Of a DNA stretch of 64,000 nucleotides, positions 1 to 8,073 are shown piece after piece (within the stretch, counting starts at the first letter, position 1; the number at the start of each line of letters is the position of its first letter). Source of the stretch: Bermanella sp044597725 (GTDB lineage: Bacteria > Pseudomonadota > Gammaproteobacteria > Pseudomonadales > Oceanobacteraceae). The notes beneath the pieces are model-generated. The model worked only from the letters and a program-made list of their open reading frames with translations. It was not told the DNA's origin and did not search any database. The stretch is from NCBI RefSeq assembly GCF_044597725.1, contig NZ_CP139003.1, positions 2,232,001-2,296,000 of the forward strand. Direction: 5' to 3'. Made by a program: the position numbers and the translations under genes.

Positions 1-330
1 CCCATCGACAAAACGGCGATCCTGACGCATATAACTGAGGTAAGGCGCCACTAACCCCACTTGTGACGCTCCCAACTCCCGCAGTGTTTCCAATAGAAAC
101 AACAACGGCAGATATTTGATGTTTGGGTGTGACAGATCAGCCACCAAAATACATGTGCGATTTTCTACATCAGATTGAATACGCAGATAGGACTCCCCAT
201 CAGGAAACTGCCGAGCGTTAAACTCGCCAGGTTGACCACCAATCGCTTTACTGAGTGACTCAGCTAACGGATGATTGTTCAGGGAAAACACCACTGGAGA
301 TTTATCTTTCACAGCCATCGCCTCGCTCAT
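1..330 (-). CDS. Ribose-phosphate pyrophosphokinase (PRPP synthetase), N-terminal 110 codons, cut by window edge
   Basis: The first 110 codons read on the minus strand from ATG at 330 and are open to the window edge. They carry PRPP-synthetase motifs: FPDGESYLRI near residue 42 and PYLSYMRQDRRF near residue 96, the latter being the ATP-binding PY..Y.RQDR signature. The family transfers pyrophosphate from ATP to ribose 5-phosphate. The start codon overlaps the stop of the upstream phosphorylase gene by four bases (ATGA), so the two are probably translationally coupled. The chromosome should carry another prs near its usual housekeeping neighbours, so this is probably an accessory copy (inference). 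The C-terminal half, with the PRPP-binding loop, is outside the window. Family call sure; role in the copper operon unknown. Confidence 0.9.
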   Translation of the reverse strand, partial: MSEAMAVKDKSPVVFSLNNHPLAESLSKAIGGQPGEFNARQFPDGESYLRIQSDVENRTCILVADLSHPNIKYLPLLFLLETLRELGASQVGLVAPYLSYMRQDRRFVDG

Positions 331-1835
331 CGTTCCTTCTCGATCGTAAAAATTGTCGATTGGCGATAAAACGCCATCGCATACTGTTGCTCTCCGATCG
401 TATCGGAACAGAGCGTAAATAAAGGTTGTCCGACGGTGATCTTGTCGCCGCCGCGAGCATGTAGACGCAACCCCGCGGCGGCTGTCGCCGGAGCGCCTGC
501 CAGCTTCGCCAGACGCGCGAGTTGCCGGTTGTCGATAGCGGTAAGTGTGCCCGCTGCTGTGGCCGCTTCGGTATGTTGGTAGCTGGCGTCAGGCAGGGCT
601 TTCATCCCACCCTGCGCGGCCAAAATGCGCTGGAACTGCTGCCAGGCTTTACCTTCATCCAAAATCGCGATTGCTCTTTCCAGCCCTTGTTCATAACGCT
701 CTTGATAAGCAAGTGAAAACAGATGTGCAGCCAGAAACAAGGCTCGCTCCCGAAGATCCTGCGGTGCATTTTCCTCGCACTGCAATACCGCCAGCACATC
801 CCGCGCCTCTTCTACCGGGCCGATACCAAGCCCAACCGGTTGGCTACCATCCGTAATAAGGCAGCGAATTTGAATACCGCAGGCAGCTCCCACCTGGGTA
901 AAAAGTGAGGAGAGCCGCTCGGCGTCTTTTTGCGAACGCACCTTAGCGGTAGGGCCAACGGGAATGTCTATCACCGCATGCGTGGAACCAGCAGCGATTT
1001 TTTTAGATAAAACCGAGGCGATCAACTGCCCTTCACCATCCAAGTCCAGGGCCCGTTCAATGCGAATCAACAAATCGTCGGCAGGACTCAGGTTGACAGC
1101 TCCACCCCAAACAAGACAGGCATGGGTTTCAGCCACTACGCGTTGAATCTCATTGAGCTCCAGATTGACGGTAGTCAATGCCTCCATGGTATCCGCAGTA
1201 CCGGCAGGAGAGGTGATCGCCCGCGACGAGGTTTTAGGGATGGTGAGTCCCACAGCGCTGACAATGGACACCACCAACGGTGTAGTGCGGTTGCCCGGCA
1301 GCCCACCGATGCAGTGTTTATCAAGAACCATGGCTTCGTCTGGCCAGTTCAGCCGCTTACCACAGGCCACCATGGCCTGGGTGAGACTGATGATTTCATC
1401 TACGTCTAAACGGCTACCCGCGCACACACTGAGGAAACTGGCGATTTCGATATCCGAATAGCGGTGGTCGCCGATGTCCTCGACAATAGCGGTAATCTCT
1501 TGATCACTGAGTTTGTGTCCAAAGATTTTTTTGCGCACGGCGGCAAGTGATGTCACTACCGGTGCGTGGTCGACACTAACCGCGGCGCCATCATCGACGT
1601 CCAAGCGCTGCATGGCACTTTTAGACAACCCTGCACTCCCGGAACTCAGTACCTGTTCGTCCACCACATTCAGCGTGGCGATAACGCTGTTTTCCCCGTA
1701 CCGCAGCATGACACGGCTGTTGGCAGTGAAACCTTCAGAGCGGCAGATATGGCAATCGCTACGCATGTACACCACTGGTTCCTGGTGGGTATCAATGCCC
1801 AAATCGACCACTTTAAGTTCGTTAGTAGGCTCCAT
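327..1835 (-). CDS. Thymidine phosphorylase family protein (AMP-phosphorylase-like)
   Basis: A 502-residue protein of the nucleoside phosphorylase family II fold. The glycine-rich phosphate loop KHCIGGLPGNRTT lies at about 173-185 and the KTSSRAITSPAGTAD segment at 201-215, both diagnostic of thymidine/AMP phosphorylases. The extra N-terminal domain of about 85 residues and the 500-residue length resemble archaeal AMP phosphorylase more than E. coli DeoA (440 residues). Members split nucleosides or NMPs with phosphate to base plus (deoxy)ribose phosphate. The start overlaps the stop of the small HMA-like gene by one base (TGATG), and the stop overlaps the PRPP synthetase start by four. Pairing with PRPP synthetase suggests ribose-phosphate recycling. 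Substrate (thymidine versus AMP) cannot be decided from sequence alone. Confidence 0.88.
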   Translation of the reverse strand: MEPTNELKVVDLGIDTHQEPVVYMRSDCHICRSEGFTANSRVMLRYGENSVIATLNVVDEQVLSSGSAGLSKSAMQRLDVDDGAAVSVDHAPVVTSLAAVRKKIFGHKLSDQEITAIVEDIGDHRYSDIEIASFLSVCAGSRLDVDEIISLTQAMVACGKRLNWPDEAMVLDKHCIGGLPGNRTTPLVVSIVSAVGLTIPKTSSRAITSPAGTADTMEALTTVNLELNEIQRVVAETHACLVWGGAVNLSPADDLLIRIERALDLDGEGQLIASVLSKKIAAGSTHAVIDIPVGPTAKVRSQKDAERLSSLFTQVGAACGIQIRCLITDGSQPVGLGIGPVEEARDVLAVLQCEENAPQDLRERALFLAAHLFSLAYQERYEQGLERAIAILDEGKAWQQFQRILAAQGGMKALPDASYQHTEAATAAGTLTAIDNRQLARLAKLAGAPATAAAGLRLHARGGDKITVGQPLFTLCSDTIGEQQYAMAFYRQSTIFTIEKER

Positions 1836-2206
1836 CAGCGTTTCTTGCTCGTATTAGGTGGTGTGTTGTGGCAGCTCCATGGCTTATGCTCTGAATTGTC
1901 CTTGATATTCTGATCAACAAATTTGTAATAACCTTCTTTAAAGCGCGTCCACCAATCATGGCTGATTTCCACGCCATGCTTTTTGAGGATATCTTCAATG
2001 CCATCAAGGCAAAGCCGAGATGCATCGTAAGCAATGTTGAGTACGTGAGACTTGTCGTCGAATGAAATATCATCCAATCCGTAAAATTCGTCGATTTCGG
2101 CAATGGCATCGAGCAAACTCGTGCCGTCCGCTGGCTCAATCTTCAAGTGACGAACCACTAGGTTGACTTCAGAAACCCCAAAACGATGTTCATTTTCACC
2201 AGACAT
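1835..2206 (-). CDS. Small HMA-like heavy-metal-associated domain protein
   Basis: A 123-residue soluble protein starting at ATG 2206, with AGGGAG eight bases upstream; a TTG two codons earlier is less likely. After a short lead it reads as a beta-alpha-beta ferredoxin-like unit (EVNLVVRHLKIEP, then a helix, then VLNIAYDASR and a helix ending KKHGVEI), reminiscent of HMA copper-chaperone folds. It lacks a CxxC metal motif; the Cys residues are scattered (one in RLCLDGIEDIL, one in the WSCHN tail). The tail is basic and disordered. The stop overlaps the next gene's ATG by one base. It may be a metal-sensing or partner domain rather than a chaperone; function not established. Confidence 0.65.
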   Translation of the reverse strand: MSGENEHRFGVSEVNLVVRHLKIEPADGTSLLDAIAEIDEFYGLDDISFDDKSHVLNIAYDASRLCLDGIEDILKKHGVEISHDWWTRFKEGYYKFVDQNIKDNSEHKPWSCHNTPPNTSKKR

Positions 2207-2233
2207 AATCAATGCTCCCTAACTGTATAACTC

Positions 2234-3574
2234 TTACGAATGATGGTGCTCATGCGGTGCCTGCTTTCGTGTAATCGATCTCAAGAAAAGAGCCTCACCC
2301 AGGGCAATCAACGCCATCGTGATTAGCGCGACCACTAAAACAAACGGGTCTGAATTTAACTTCACCCAGCAAAATCCAAGCAGCGCTAACAGATCCAATA
2401 CAATTGCCACAATCGGAATCCAGCCTTTCGCATGGATATCGGCTTTTAAATAGCGAATGACGCCCCAATGAATCGCAATATCCATCACAAGATAGAATAT
2501 AATCCCCAGCGCGGCGATACGAGAAAGATCAAAGAACGCTGTCAGGATTAGCCCTAAAACAACCGTGTAGACCAATGTGTGTTTCTGGATACTTCCCGGC
2601 ATACCAAAATGCCGATGAGGAACCAGCTTCATTTCCGTCAACATCGCCAGCATACGGGAAACGGCAAAGATACTGGCAAGGATGCCGCCGGCAGTTGCCG
2701 TTATGGCGATGGCAACCGTAAACCATACACCGTAATCACCGAGCGCCGGTCTGGCCGCAGCCGCCAGCGAGTAATTGCGCGTTTCGATGATTTCAGCCAG
2801 AGAAAGGTTGCTGGCAACCGCAAATCCCACCAGTGTGTAAATAAGCACACAGGCTGCGATGGAAATAATAATGGCACGACCAACATTTTTATGAGGATCG
2901 ACGACTTCCGAACCGCTATTAGTAATGGTCGTAAAGCCTTTAAAGGCCAGAATCCCTAGTGCGGTTGCGCCAAGAAAATTACCCACCGTTCCGGCTTCCC
3001 CTGTACGGCTAAAATCAACCGCCAGGCTATCCGCCAGCCAAACACCGACGACGCCAAAAATCAAAATACCGCCAATTTTCAGGATGCCTATCAGCCCGGC
3101 AACTCCTTGGATCAACCGATTGCCAAGCAGGTTAATGATAAATGCGCTGATAATTAATGCGACGCCGAGTATGGGGACCATACGGCCGGACTCATCACCG
3201 CCGAACAACTGCATGGTATAAGAGCCGAAGGTGCGGGCAAGAAAGCTTTGCGCAATGACCATCGAAAAATACATTAACAGGGCATTAAAGGCCGTTGGTA
3301 ACCGATCCCCATAGGCTTTGTGGAGATACATGCCGATGCCCCCGGCTGAGGGGTAGGCATTGGAAATCTTGATATAGGAATAGGCACTGAATGAAACGAT
3401 CACGGCAGCAGCCAGAAATGCCAGCGGAAACAGGGCTCCCGTCATTTCGGCCATCTGCCCGGTTAGGGCAAATATCCCGGCACCGATCATTACCCCGGTT
3501 CCGAGCATCACGGTTCCGGCCAACGTTAAACTGCCTTCATCGTATTGTGTGGTGTGCTTCTGATTGTCTTTCAT
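2234..3574 (-). CDS. APC-superfamily amino acid/amine permease
   Basis: A 446-residue integral membrane protein with about twelve hydrophobic segments. The first helix contains the APC substrate-binding loop GAGIF at residues 31-35, and helix 2/3 contains YPSAGG, typical of the basic amino acid/amine branch. A good Shine-Dalgarno AAGGAG precedes ATG 3574. The extreme C-terminus is histidine-rich (EHHHS). It lies 53 bases downstream of the Met-rich protein gene and 28 bases upstream of the HMA-like gene on the same strand, so it is probably in the copper operon. The substrate cannot be read from the sequence; import of a metal-chelating amino acid or amine is one possibility. Confidence 0.85.
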   Translation of the reverse strand: MKDNQKHTTQYDEGSLTLAGTVMLGTGVMIGAGIFALTGQMAEMTGALFPLAFLAAAVIVSFSAYSYIKISNAYPSAGGIGMYLHKAYGDRLPTAFNALLMYFSMVIAQSFLARTFGSYTMQLFGGDESGRMVPILGVALIISAFIINLLGNRLIQGVAGLIGILKIGGILIFGVVGVWLADSLAVDFSRTGEAGTVGNFLGATALGILAFKGFTTITNSGSEVVDPHKNVGRAIIISIAACVLIYTLVGFAVASNLSLAEIIETRNYSLAAAARPALGDYGVWFTVAIAITATAGGILASIFAVSRMLAMLTEMKLVPHRHFGMPGSIQKHTLVYTVVLGLILTAFFDLSRIAALGIIFYLVMDIAIHWGVIRYLKADIHAKGWIPIVAIVLDLLALLGFCWVKLNSDPFVLVVALITMALIALGEALFLRSITRKQAPHEHHHS

Positions 3575-3627
3575 CCAGTCTCCTTGGTAGGGTGCATTAT
3601 TCCGATGAATCGGAGGATTTAAACGCG

Positions 3628-4098
3628 CTATTTCTTATGACGGTGACGCGGTACTTTTTTGCTCTCGGACTCGTGCTCCATCATCTGCCCCATCATCATT
3701 TGCATCATATTCATGCGTTGCTCCATCGTATTCATGCGCTTCATCATAGTATTTTCATCCATTTTTTCGGACATACCTTCTTTTTTGTGTTTGGCCATGT
3801 TCATGCCTTTTCCCATGCCTTGACTCATCATATTCATGCCGTTTTGCATGGACTCCATGTGCGCTTGCATTAATTTTTGGCGTTTTTCCGGGTCGGTTTC
3901 GCTTTTGATTTTTGCCATTTGATCATGCATTTCCTGCATATGTTTATGCATCGTCATCATTTGATCATGGCTCATCATGCCCATCTTCATGCCGCCCATG
4001 GCACTTTCTTTCCCTTCGTCATGAATGTGTCCTTTCTCGGCGAAGGCAGGTGACGAAATTGAGGCCGTGATGACTAATGCTGAAATCAATTTTTTCAT
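3628..4098 (-). CDS. Methionine/histidine-rich periplasmic protein, probable copper-binding
   Basis: A 156-residue protein with an N-terminal signal peptide (MKKLISALVITASISSPAFA, cleavage after AFA). About 34 of the 136 mature residues are Met and 11 are His, arranged in clusters such as MGGMKMGMMSH and MNMMQMMMGQMM. Met-rich clusters bind Cu(I)/Ag(I) in the oxidising periplasm, as in the Met-rich parts of CopA/PcoA-type oxidases and of CopK- or SilE-like binders. The rest is helical and charged, so the protein is predicted to be an amphipathic helical scaffold. Shine-Dalgarno GAGGA precedes ATG. It sits in the copper operon between the ICMT-like gene and the permease. No named family recognised with certainty. 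Confidence 0.85.
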   Translation of the reverse strand: MKKLISALVITASISSPAFAEKGHIHDEGKESAMGGMKMGMMSHDQMMTMHKHMQEMHDQMAKIKSETDPEKRQKLMQAHMESMQNGMNMMSQGMGKGMNMAKHKKEGMSEKMDENTMMKRMNTMEQRMNMMQMMMGQMMEHESESKKVPRHRHKK

Positions 4099-4151
4099 TG
4101 GACTTTCCTCTTGGTGCTGGTCTTGTTGTATTTTGCTGTGTAGAGCTGTTG

Positions 4152-4805
4152 TTAATCGTTTGAAGCTACTTCACTGGTGTTGAATTTTGGAAACCATGCG
4201 GGCGTTGACGCTATGTAACGGCGATACTCTTCGCCAAACTCCTTTATAGCGGTACGCTCCTCCCGTTTTGCTAGACGCACATACACCACCACCAAAATGG
4301 GAAACATCACCACCGTAGGAATGGTTGGCCATTGCAATAGAAAGCCAAACATAATCAGAATAAACGCGATGTACTGAGGATGCCGGCACCGGGCATACCA
4401 GCCGGTTGTTGCCAGTGATCGGTTTTGCTGAGCTGTGTGCAATACACTCCATGCGGAAGCCAGCAGAAAGAAGCCCAGCACAATGAATACATTGCTGGCA
4501 ATATGCAGTGGGTCAAAATGAGCATTGCCTTCAAAACCGAAAAGAGTATGCAATAGATGGCCGTTTTCATGGGACAGAAAATCCACTCCCGGGTATTTTT
4601 GAGCCAGCCAACCCGAGAGAAAATAAATGGTTAAGGGAAAACCATACATTTCCGTAAACAAGGCAATTACAAATGCAGAAAAAGCACCCAGACTACGCCA
4701 GTCTGTCTTTGTTTGCGGTTTGGTAAAGCTGAACGCAAAGAAAATAAAAATGGCTGAATTGAGAATTACCAGCGTCCACAGGCCATAAGCCGATTCACCG
4801 TGCAT
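4152..4805 (-). CDS. Isoprenylcysteine carboxyl methyltransferase (ICMT/PEMT)-like membrane protein
   Basis: A 217-residue polytopic membrane protein with about five hydrophobic segments. The C-terminal part holds the SAM-binding signature of the ICMT/phospholipid methyltransferase superfamily: RCRHPQY in the loop, a long hydrophobic hairpin, then REERTAIKEFGEEYRRY with the conserved acidic pair. Bacterial relatives often accompany metal-resistance genes, but their substrates are mostly unknown; lipids or small molecules are candidates. Shine-Dalgarno AGGAGA lies ahead of ATG 4805. It is 26 bases after the DUF2933 gene and in the same direction. Family confident, activity unknown. Confidence 0.85.
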   Translation of the reverse strand: MHGESAYGLWTLVILNSAIFIFFAFSFTKPQTKTDWRSLGAFSAFVIALFTEMYGFPLTIYFLSGWLAQKYPGVDFLSHENGHLLHTLFGFEGNAHFDPLHIASNVFIVLGFFLLASAWSVLHTAQQNRSLATTGWYARCRHPQYIAFILIMFGFLLQWPTIPTVVMFPILVVVYVRLAKREERTAIKEFGEEYRRYIASTPAWFPKFNTSEVASND

Positions 4806-4831
4806 ACTTGTTCTCCTGTTATGTTGTAAGA

Positions 4832-5116
4832 TTAATGTTGATGACGGTGCCCGTCTTCCCGGCGCCTTTCTTCCAAGTCCCTTTGATAAGCATCTTTGTC
4901 GAATTCATCACCATGATCATCATGCCCTCCGTGGCCACCATGCCCTCCGTGCATAAACAAATGCATTAACGGGCAGGCTAAAAGAATCAGGAAGGGTAAA
5001 TACTGCCATACGTGCTGCCGGTGCTCGATCAATAGAAAGTAGCTTGCCGCAGCAATTAACCCTAGCGCGGCAAGGCCCTTGGGCGTTTTCCAGAAGGATG
5101 TTTTTCGAGTTGCCAT
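4832..5116 (-). CDS. DUF2933 family membrane protein with His-rich tail
   Basis: A 94-residue protein starting at ATG 5116, preceded by GGTGAGG; the longer reading upstream is only an extension into the P-II gene. One or two membrane segments (about 12-29 and 36-53) are followed by a Gly/His repeat HGGHGGHGGHDDHGDEFD and an acidic-basic tail ending HRHQH. Such small DUF2933 proteins are commonly found beside copper P-type ATPases and multicopper oxidases. The His-rich stretch suggests metal binding at the membrane surface. The start lies one base after the stop of the P-II-like gene, so coupling is likely. Function unknown. Confidence 0.85.
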   Translation of the reverse strand: MATRKTSFWKTPKGLAALGLIAAASYFLLIEHRQHVWQYLPFLILLACPLMHLFMHGGHGGHGGHDDHGDEFDKDAYQRDLEERRREDGHRHQH

Positions 5117-5117
5117 G

Positions 5118-5462
5118 TCACACCTCACCTTTGTAATTAAAATCACTTTCTGTTGCAGTACGTTTATCGTGTATCCATAACAAGTCATTGACCGGTACAA
5201 TGCAGACCAATCCCTCACTATCTGAGTTTACGTGTGCCGCATCGATAATTAACTGAGCAATATCTTTTGCCTGCTCGTCCTTCGAATACACTTCCATTTG
5301 AATATGCTTGACCAAATGGTTGTCATTAAAACTATCGAAATAGCGTCCTCGGCCGCGAACCGGATGCAAAGTAAAACCCTTCACCCCGTGCTGAATCAGA
5401 GTTTCTTCCACATCCTTCAGGCGAAACTCATCGAATATGGCGGTTACTTTGTTAATCCGCAT
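5118..5462 (-). CDS. P-II family (GlnB-like) signalling protein in copper operon
   Basis: A 114-residue protein starting at ATG 5462. The N-terminus MRINKVTAIFDEFRLKDVEETL and the core matching the GlnB pattern of KGFTLHPVRGRGR then IQMEVYSKDEQ then GLVCIVPVNDLLWI identify the P-II ferredoxin-like fold. The T-loop region is shorter than in GlnB and the uridylylated Tyr motif is absent, so it is not a canonical nitrogen P-II. P-II-like proteins coded beside heavy-metal transporters (the PII-NG group near CusABC-type pumps) are known. Here the start overlaps the stop of the copper ATPase by one base (TAATG), so its likely partner is the ATPase. Ligand unknown. Confidence 0.85.
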   Translation of the reverse strand: MRINKVTAIFDEFRLKDVEETLIQHGVKGFTLHPVRGRGRYFDSFNDNHLVKHIQMEVYSKDEQAKDIAQLIIDAAHVNSDSEGLVCIVPVNDLLWIHDKRTATESDFNYKGEV

Positions 5463-8071
5463 TATTTTTTCTCCAGGGTGGCTCGTTTCAACAGAATGGA
5501 ATTGCCGATAACGGAGAGCGAACTGACCGTCATTGCAATGACACCAATCATCGGGTGTAGTAATCCCACCGCCGCCACTGGGATTGCAGCAAGGTTGTAG
5601 AACCAGGCCCAAAACAGGTTTTGTACGATTTTTCTGAAGGTTGCCCGTGACAAAAGTATGGCTTCCACCAGTTTGGTTAATTCGCCTTGGACCAAGGTGA
5701 CATCGGCCGCTTCAATTGCCACATCAGCACCTGCACCAATCGCAATCCCGACATTGGCTTGCTTTAAGGCGGGCGCATCGTTAATGCCGTCGCCCACCAT
5801 GGCAACACTGTTACCGTATTTATCTTGTAATTGTTTAACCGAGTCCACCTTTCCTTCGGGCAACACATTGGCCAACACTTGGTCGATGCCCACCTGATCA
5901 GCCACATACTTGGCAGTTCGTTCGTTGTCGCCAGTTACCATTACCACATGGATATTCAGTTCATGCATGGCTTTAATAGCGGATTTGGAGTCTTCTTTAA
6001 TGGTATCCGCCACCGCGACAACACCTGCTGCCTGTTTATCGATAGCAACGAGCATGGCGGTTTTTCCCTGAACTTCGAGTGATCTTAAGGTCTCATCCAG
6101 TTCACCCAGCTCGACACCCTGCTCACTCAGCAGTCGGCGACTGCCCACGTGTACGAGCTGACCGTTGACGACACCTTCTACACCGCGCGCGGTGATAGAC
6201 CGAAAATTCTTCAAAGCGGGAATGCGTAATTGATGCTCTTTAGCGCCTTGCACAATCGCCTGCGCCAAAGGGTGCTCTGAACCAGATTCCACCGCTGCCG
6301 TTGCAGCTAACAATATCTCACTGGAAAAGGCAGATGTGGGTATCACATCGGTGAGCGAAGGTTTACCCGCAGTAATAGTGCCTGTTTTATCCAGTACCAC
6401 GACTTTGATGTCTTTCAGGGTTTGAATGGCTTCCCCTGAGCGAATTAGCACCCCTTTTTCTGCCCCCATGCCGGATCCGACCATGATGGCGGTTGGGGTG
6501 GCCAGACCTAAGGCGCAGGGACACGCGATAACAAGCACAGCAACGGCCGCTAGTGTAGCGGCAATTATCGGACTCAGTGACGGATCTACCCAAGGGAGAA
6601 AAGTGGCGCCCCATTCCAGTATTGGGCGAAACGTATCGGCAAATACTATCCAGGCCAAGAAACTCAGTAGTGCGATGGCAATCACTGCGGGAACAAAGCT
6701 TGCAGTGACTCTGTCAGCGAACTCCTGGATCGGCACCTTGGAGCTCTGTGCCTGCTCAACCAATCGGATAACCTGAGATAAAAAGGTATCCGCGCCAATC
6801 TTGGTCGCCTTAACTTTTAATAGCCCTTCTTTGTTGATGGTGGCACCAAGAACCATGTGACCCGGTCCCTTCTCTACCGGAACTGATTCACCGGTAGCAA
6901 TGGACTCATCCAGATGACTCTTCCCTTCCACGATTTCGCCATCTGTCGGCACTTTTCCTCCGGGTTTGACGACCATTACATCGCCGATGATCAATTCTTT
7001 AACAGGCACTTCCAGCTCAGTGTTGTTTCGAATTACGATGGCTGTTTTTGCACCTAGATTGATAAGTCGCTTGATTGCCTGCGATGCACGGCCTTTTGCG
7101 CGCGTTTCCAGGTAGCGGCCCAGCATATGAAACGTCATGATGGTCGAGGCCATCTCAATAAATGACGTCATGGGATAGAAGAAGCCAATTAAACCAATAA
7201 GATAGGGCGGCATGCTGCCCAGTGATATCAGCACATCCATGTTGGCAGTTCGATTCTTTATGGAGCGCCAGGCTGACCGGTGAGTGGCTTTCCCGCCTCT
7301 AAAAAACACCACGGGAAATGCCAGCAGTGCTACGATGGCCAGGTAACCGGGTATGGGTTGCCAGAACATTTGCGGTATCATCAGCAACATGATGATCGTT
7401 GTTGGAATCGCGGCAAACCACAGGTTGCGCCACGCCTGTGCAAGGTATTGCTCTTCTGCGTCCTCCGCTGCCTGGTGAGAGTCGCTGGAGGTGCTTTCAA
7501 CGCTGGCTACATCATAGCCGGCCTTTTCCACCGTCGCTTTCAGTGCCTGCCGGTCCACCAGTTCAGGATCAAAACTCACAGTCACCTGATGATTGGCGAT
7601 GTTGGTTTGAATATCCACAACTCCCGGTAGCCGTTCCAGGGATGTGCGCACCAACCCGGCACAGTGGTTGCTTCCCATTCCGGGTACCGTCATCGCCACC
7701 TTTTGTGTACCGCCATTGAGCGATAATTGCGCATCAGCAACGTCATAACCCGCGTTTTCCACCGCGATTCGAATCTCATCCATATTCGTCTTGTTCACAT
7801 CAAATACAATATCAACCTGGTGGCTGGCGATATTCGTTTGAATCGTGGCAACGCCCTGTAATCGTTCGATCGAGGTCTTGACCAGACCAGCGCAATGATT
7901 GCTGCCCATACCGGGTACAATGAGCTGAGCGGCGGCATTCTGGCCGTTTTGCGGAGGTTTTGGAGTATCCCGGTTAGCCTGTGGTTTCGGTTGAGTACCG
8001 GTGCTATCCGGTTTGTCTGCGCAGCAGCAATTCTTTGAGTTCATTTCTTTTTCCGTTTTCGGTGTTGCCAT
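5462..8071 (-). CDS. copA: Cu(+)-exporting P1B-type ATPase with two degenerate HMA domains
   Basis: An 869-residue P-type ATPase starting at ATG 8071 (GAGAGGAA upstream; a TTG two codons earlier overlaps merR). Order: Cys-rich N-terminus (NCCCADK), two HMA domains with GMGSNHC at about 54-60 and 131-137, the membrane domain, TGES at 393-396, CPC at 517-519, DKTGT with the phosphorylated Asp at about 561, an HP motif in SGSEHPLA, and GDGINDAP. The YN pair in helix 7 (FYNLAAIP) and MxxSS in helix 8 fit Cu(+)-specific P1B-1 pumps. Both HMA domains have Ser in place of the first metal Cys with a neighbouring His, which is unusual. It exports cytoplasmic Cu(I) at the inner membrane. Confidence 0.95.
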   Translation of the reverse strand: MATPKTEKEMNSKNCCCADKPDSTGTQPKPQANRDTPKPPQNGQNAAAQLIVPGMGSNHCAGLVKTSIERLQGVATIQTNIASHQVDIVFDVNKTNMDEIRIAVENAGYDVADAQLSLNGGTQKVAMTVPGMGSNHCAGLVRTSLERLPGVVDIQTNIANHQVTVSFDPELVDRQALKATVEKAGYDVASVESTSSDSHQAAEDAEEQYLAQAWRNLWFAAIPTTIIMLLMIPQMFWQPIPGYLAIVALLAFPVVFFRGGKATHRSAWRSIKNRTANMDVLISLGSMPPYLIGLIGFFYPMTSFIEMASTIMTFHMLGRYLETRAKGRASQAIKRLINLGAKTAIVIRNNTELEVPVKELIIGDVMVVKPGGKVPTDGEIVEGKSHLDESIATGESVPVEKGPGHMVLGATINKEGLLKVKATKIGADTFLSQVIRLVEQAQSSKVPIQEFADRVTASFVPAVIAIALLSFLAWIVFADTFRPILEWGATFLPWVDPSLSPIIAATLAAVAVLVIACPCALGLATPTAIMVGSGMGAEKGVLIRSGEAIQTLKDIKVVVLDKTGTITAGKPSLTDVIPTSAFSSEILLAATAAVESGSEHPLAQAIVQGAKEHQLRIPALKNFRSITARGVEGVVNGQLVHVGSRRLLSEQGVELGELDETLRSLEVQGKTAMLVAIDKQAAGVVAVADTIKEDSKSAIKAMHELNIHVVMVTGDNERTAKYVADQVGIDQVLANVLPEGKVDSVKQLQDKYGNSVAMVGDGINDAPALKQANVGIAIGAGADVAIEAADVTLVQGELTKLVEAILLSRATFRKIVQNLFWAWFYNLAAIPVAAVGLLHPMIGVIAMTVSSLSVIGNSILLKRATLEKK

Positions 8072-8073
8072 GC

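Noticed and set aside
3391..3873. Plus-strand His-rich open frame of 160 codons
   Set aside because: It is the reverse-strand shadow of the Met-rich gene (ATG/CAT codons read as His) and has no ribosome site.
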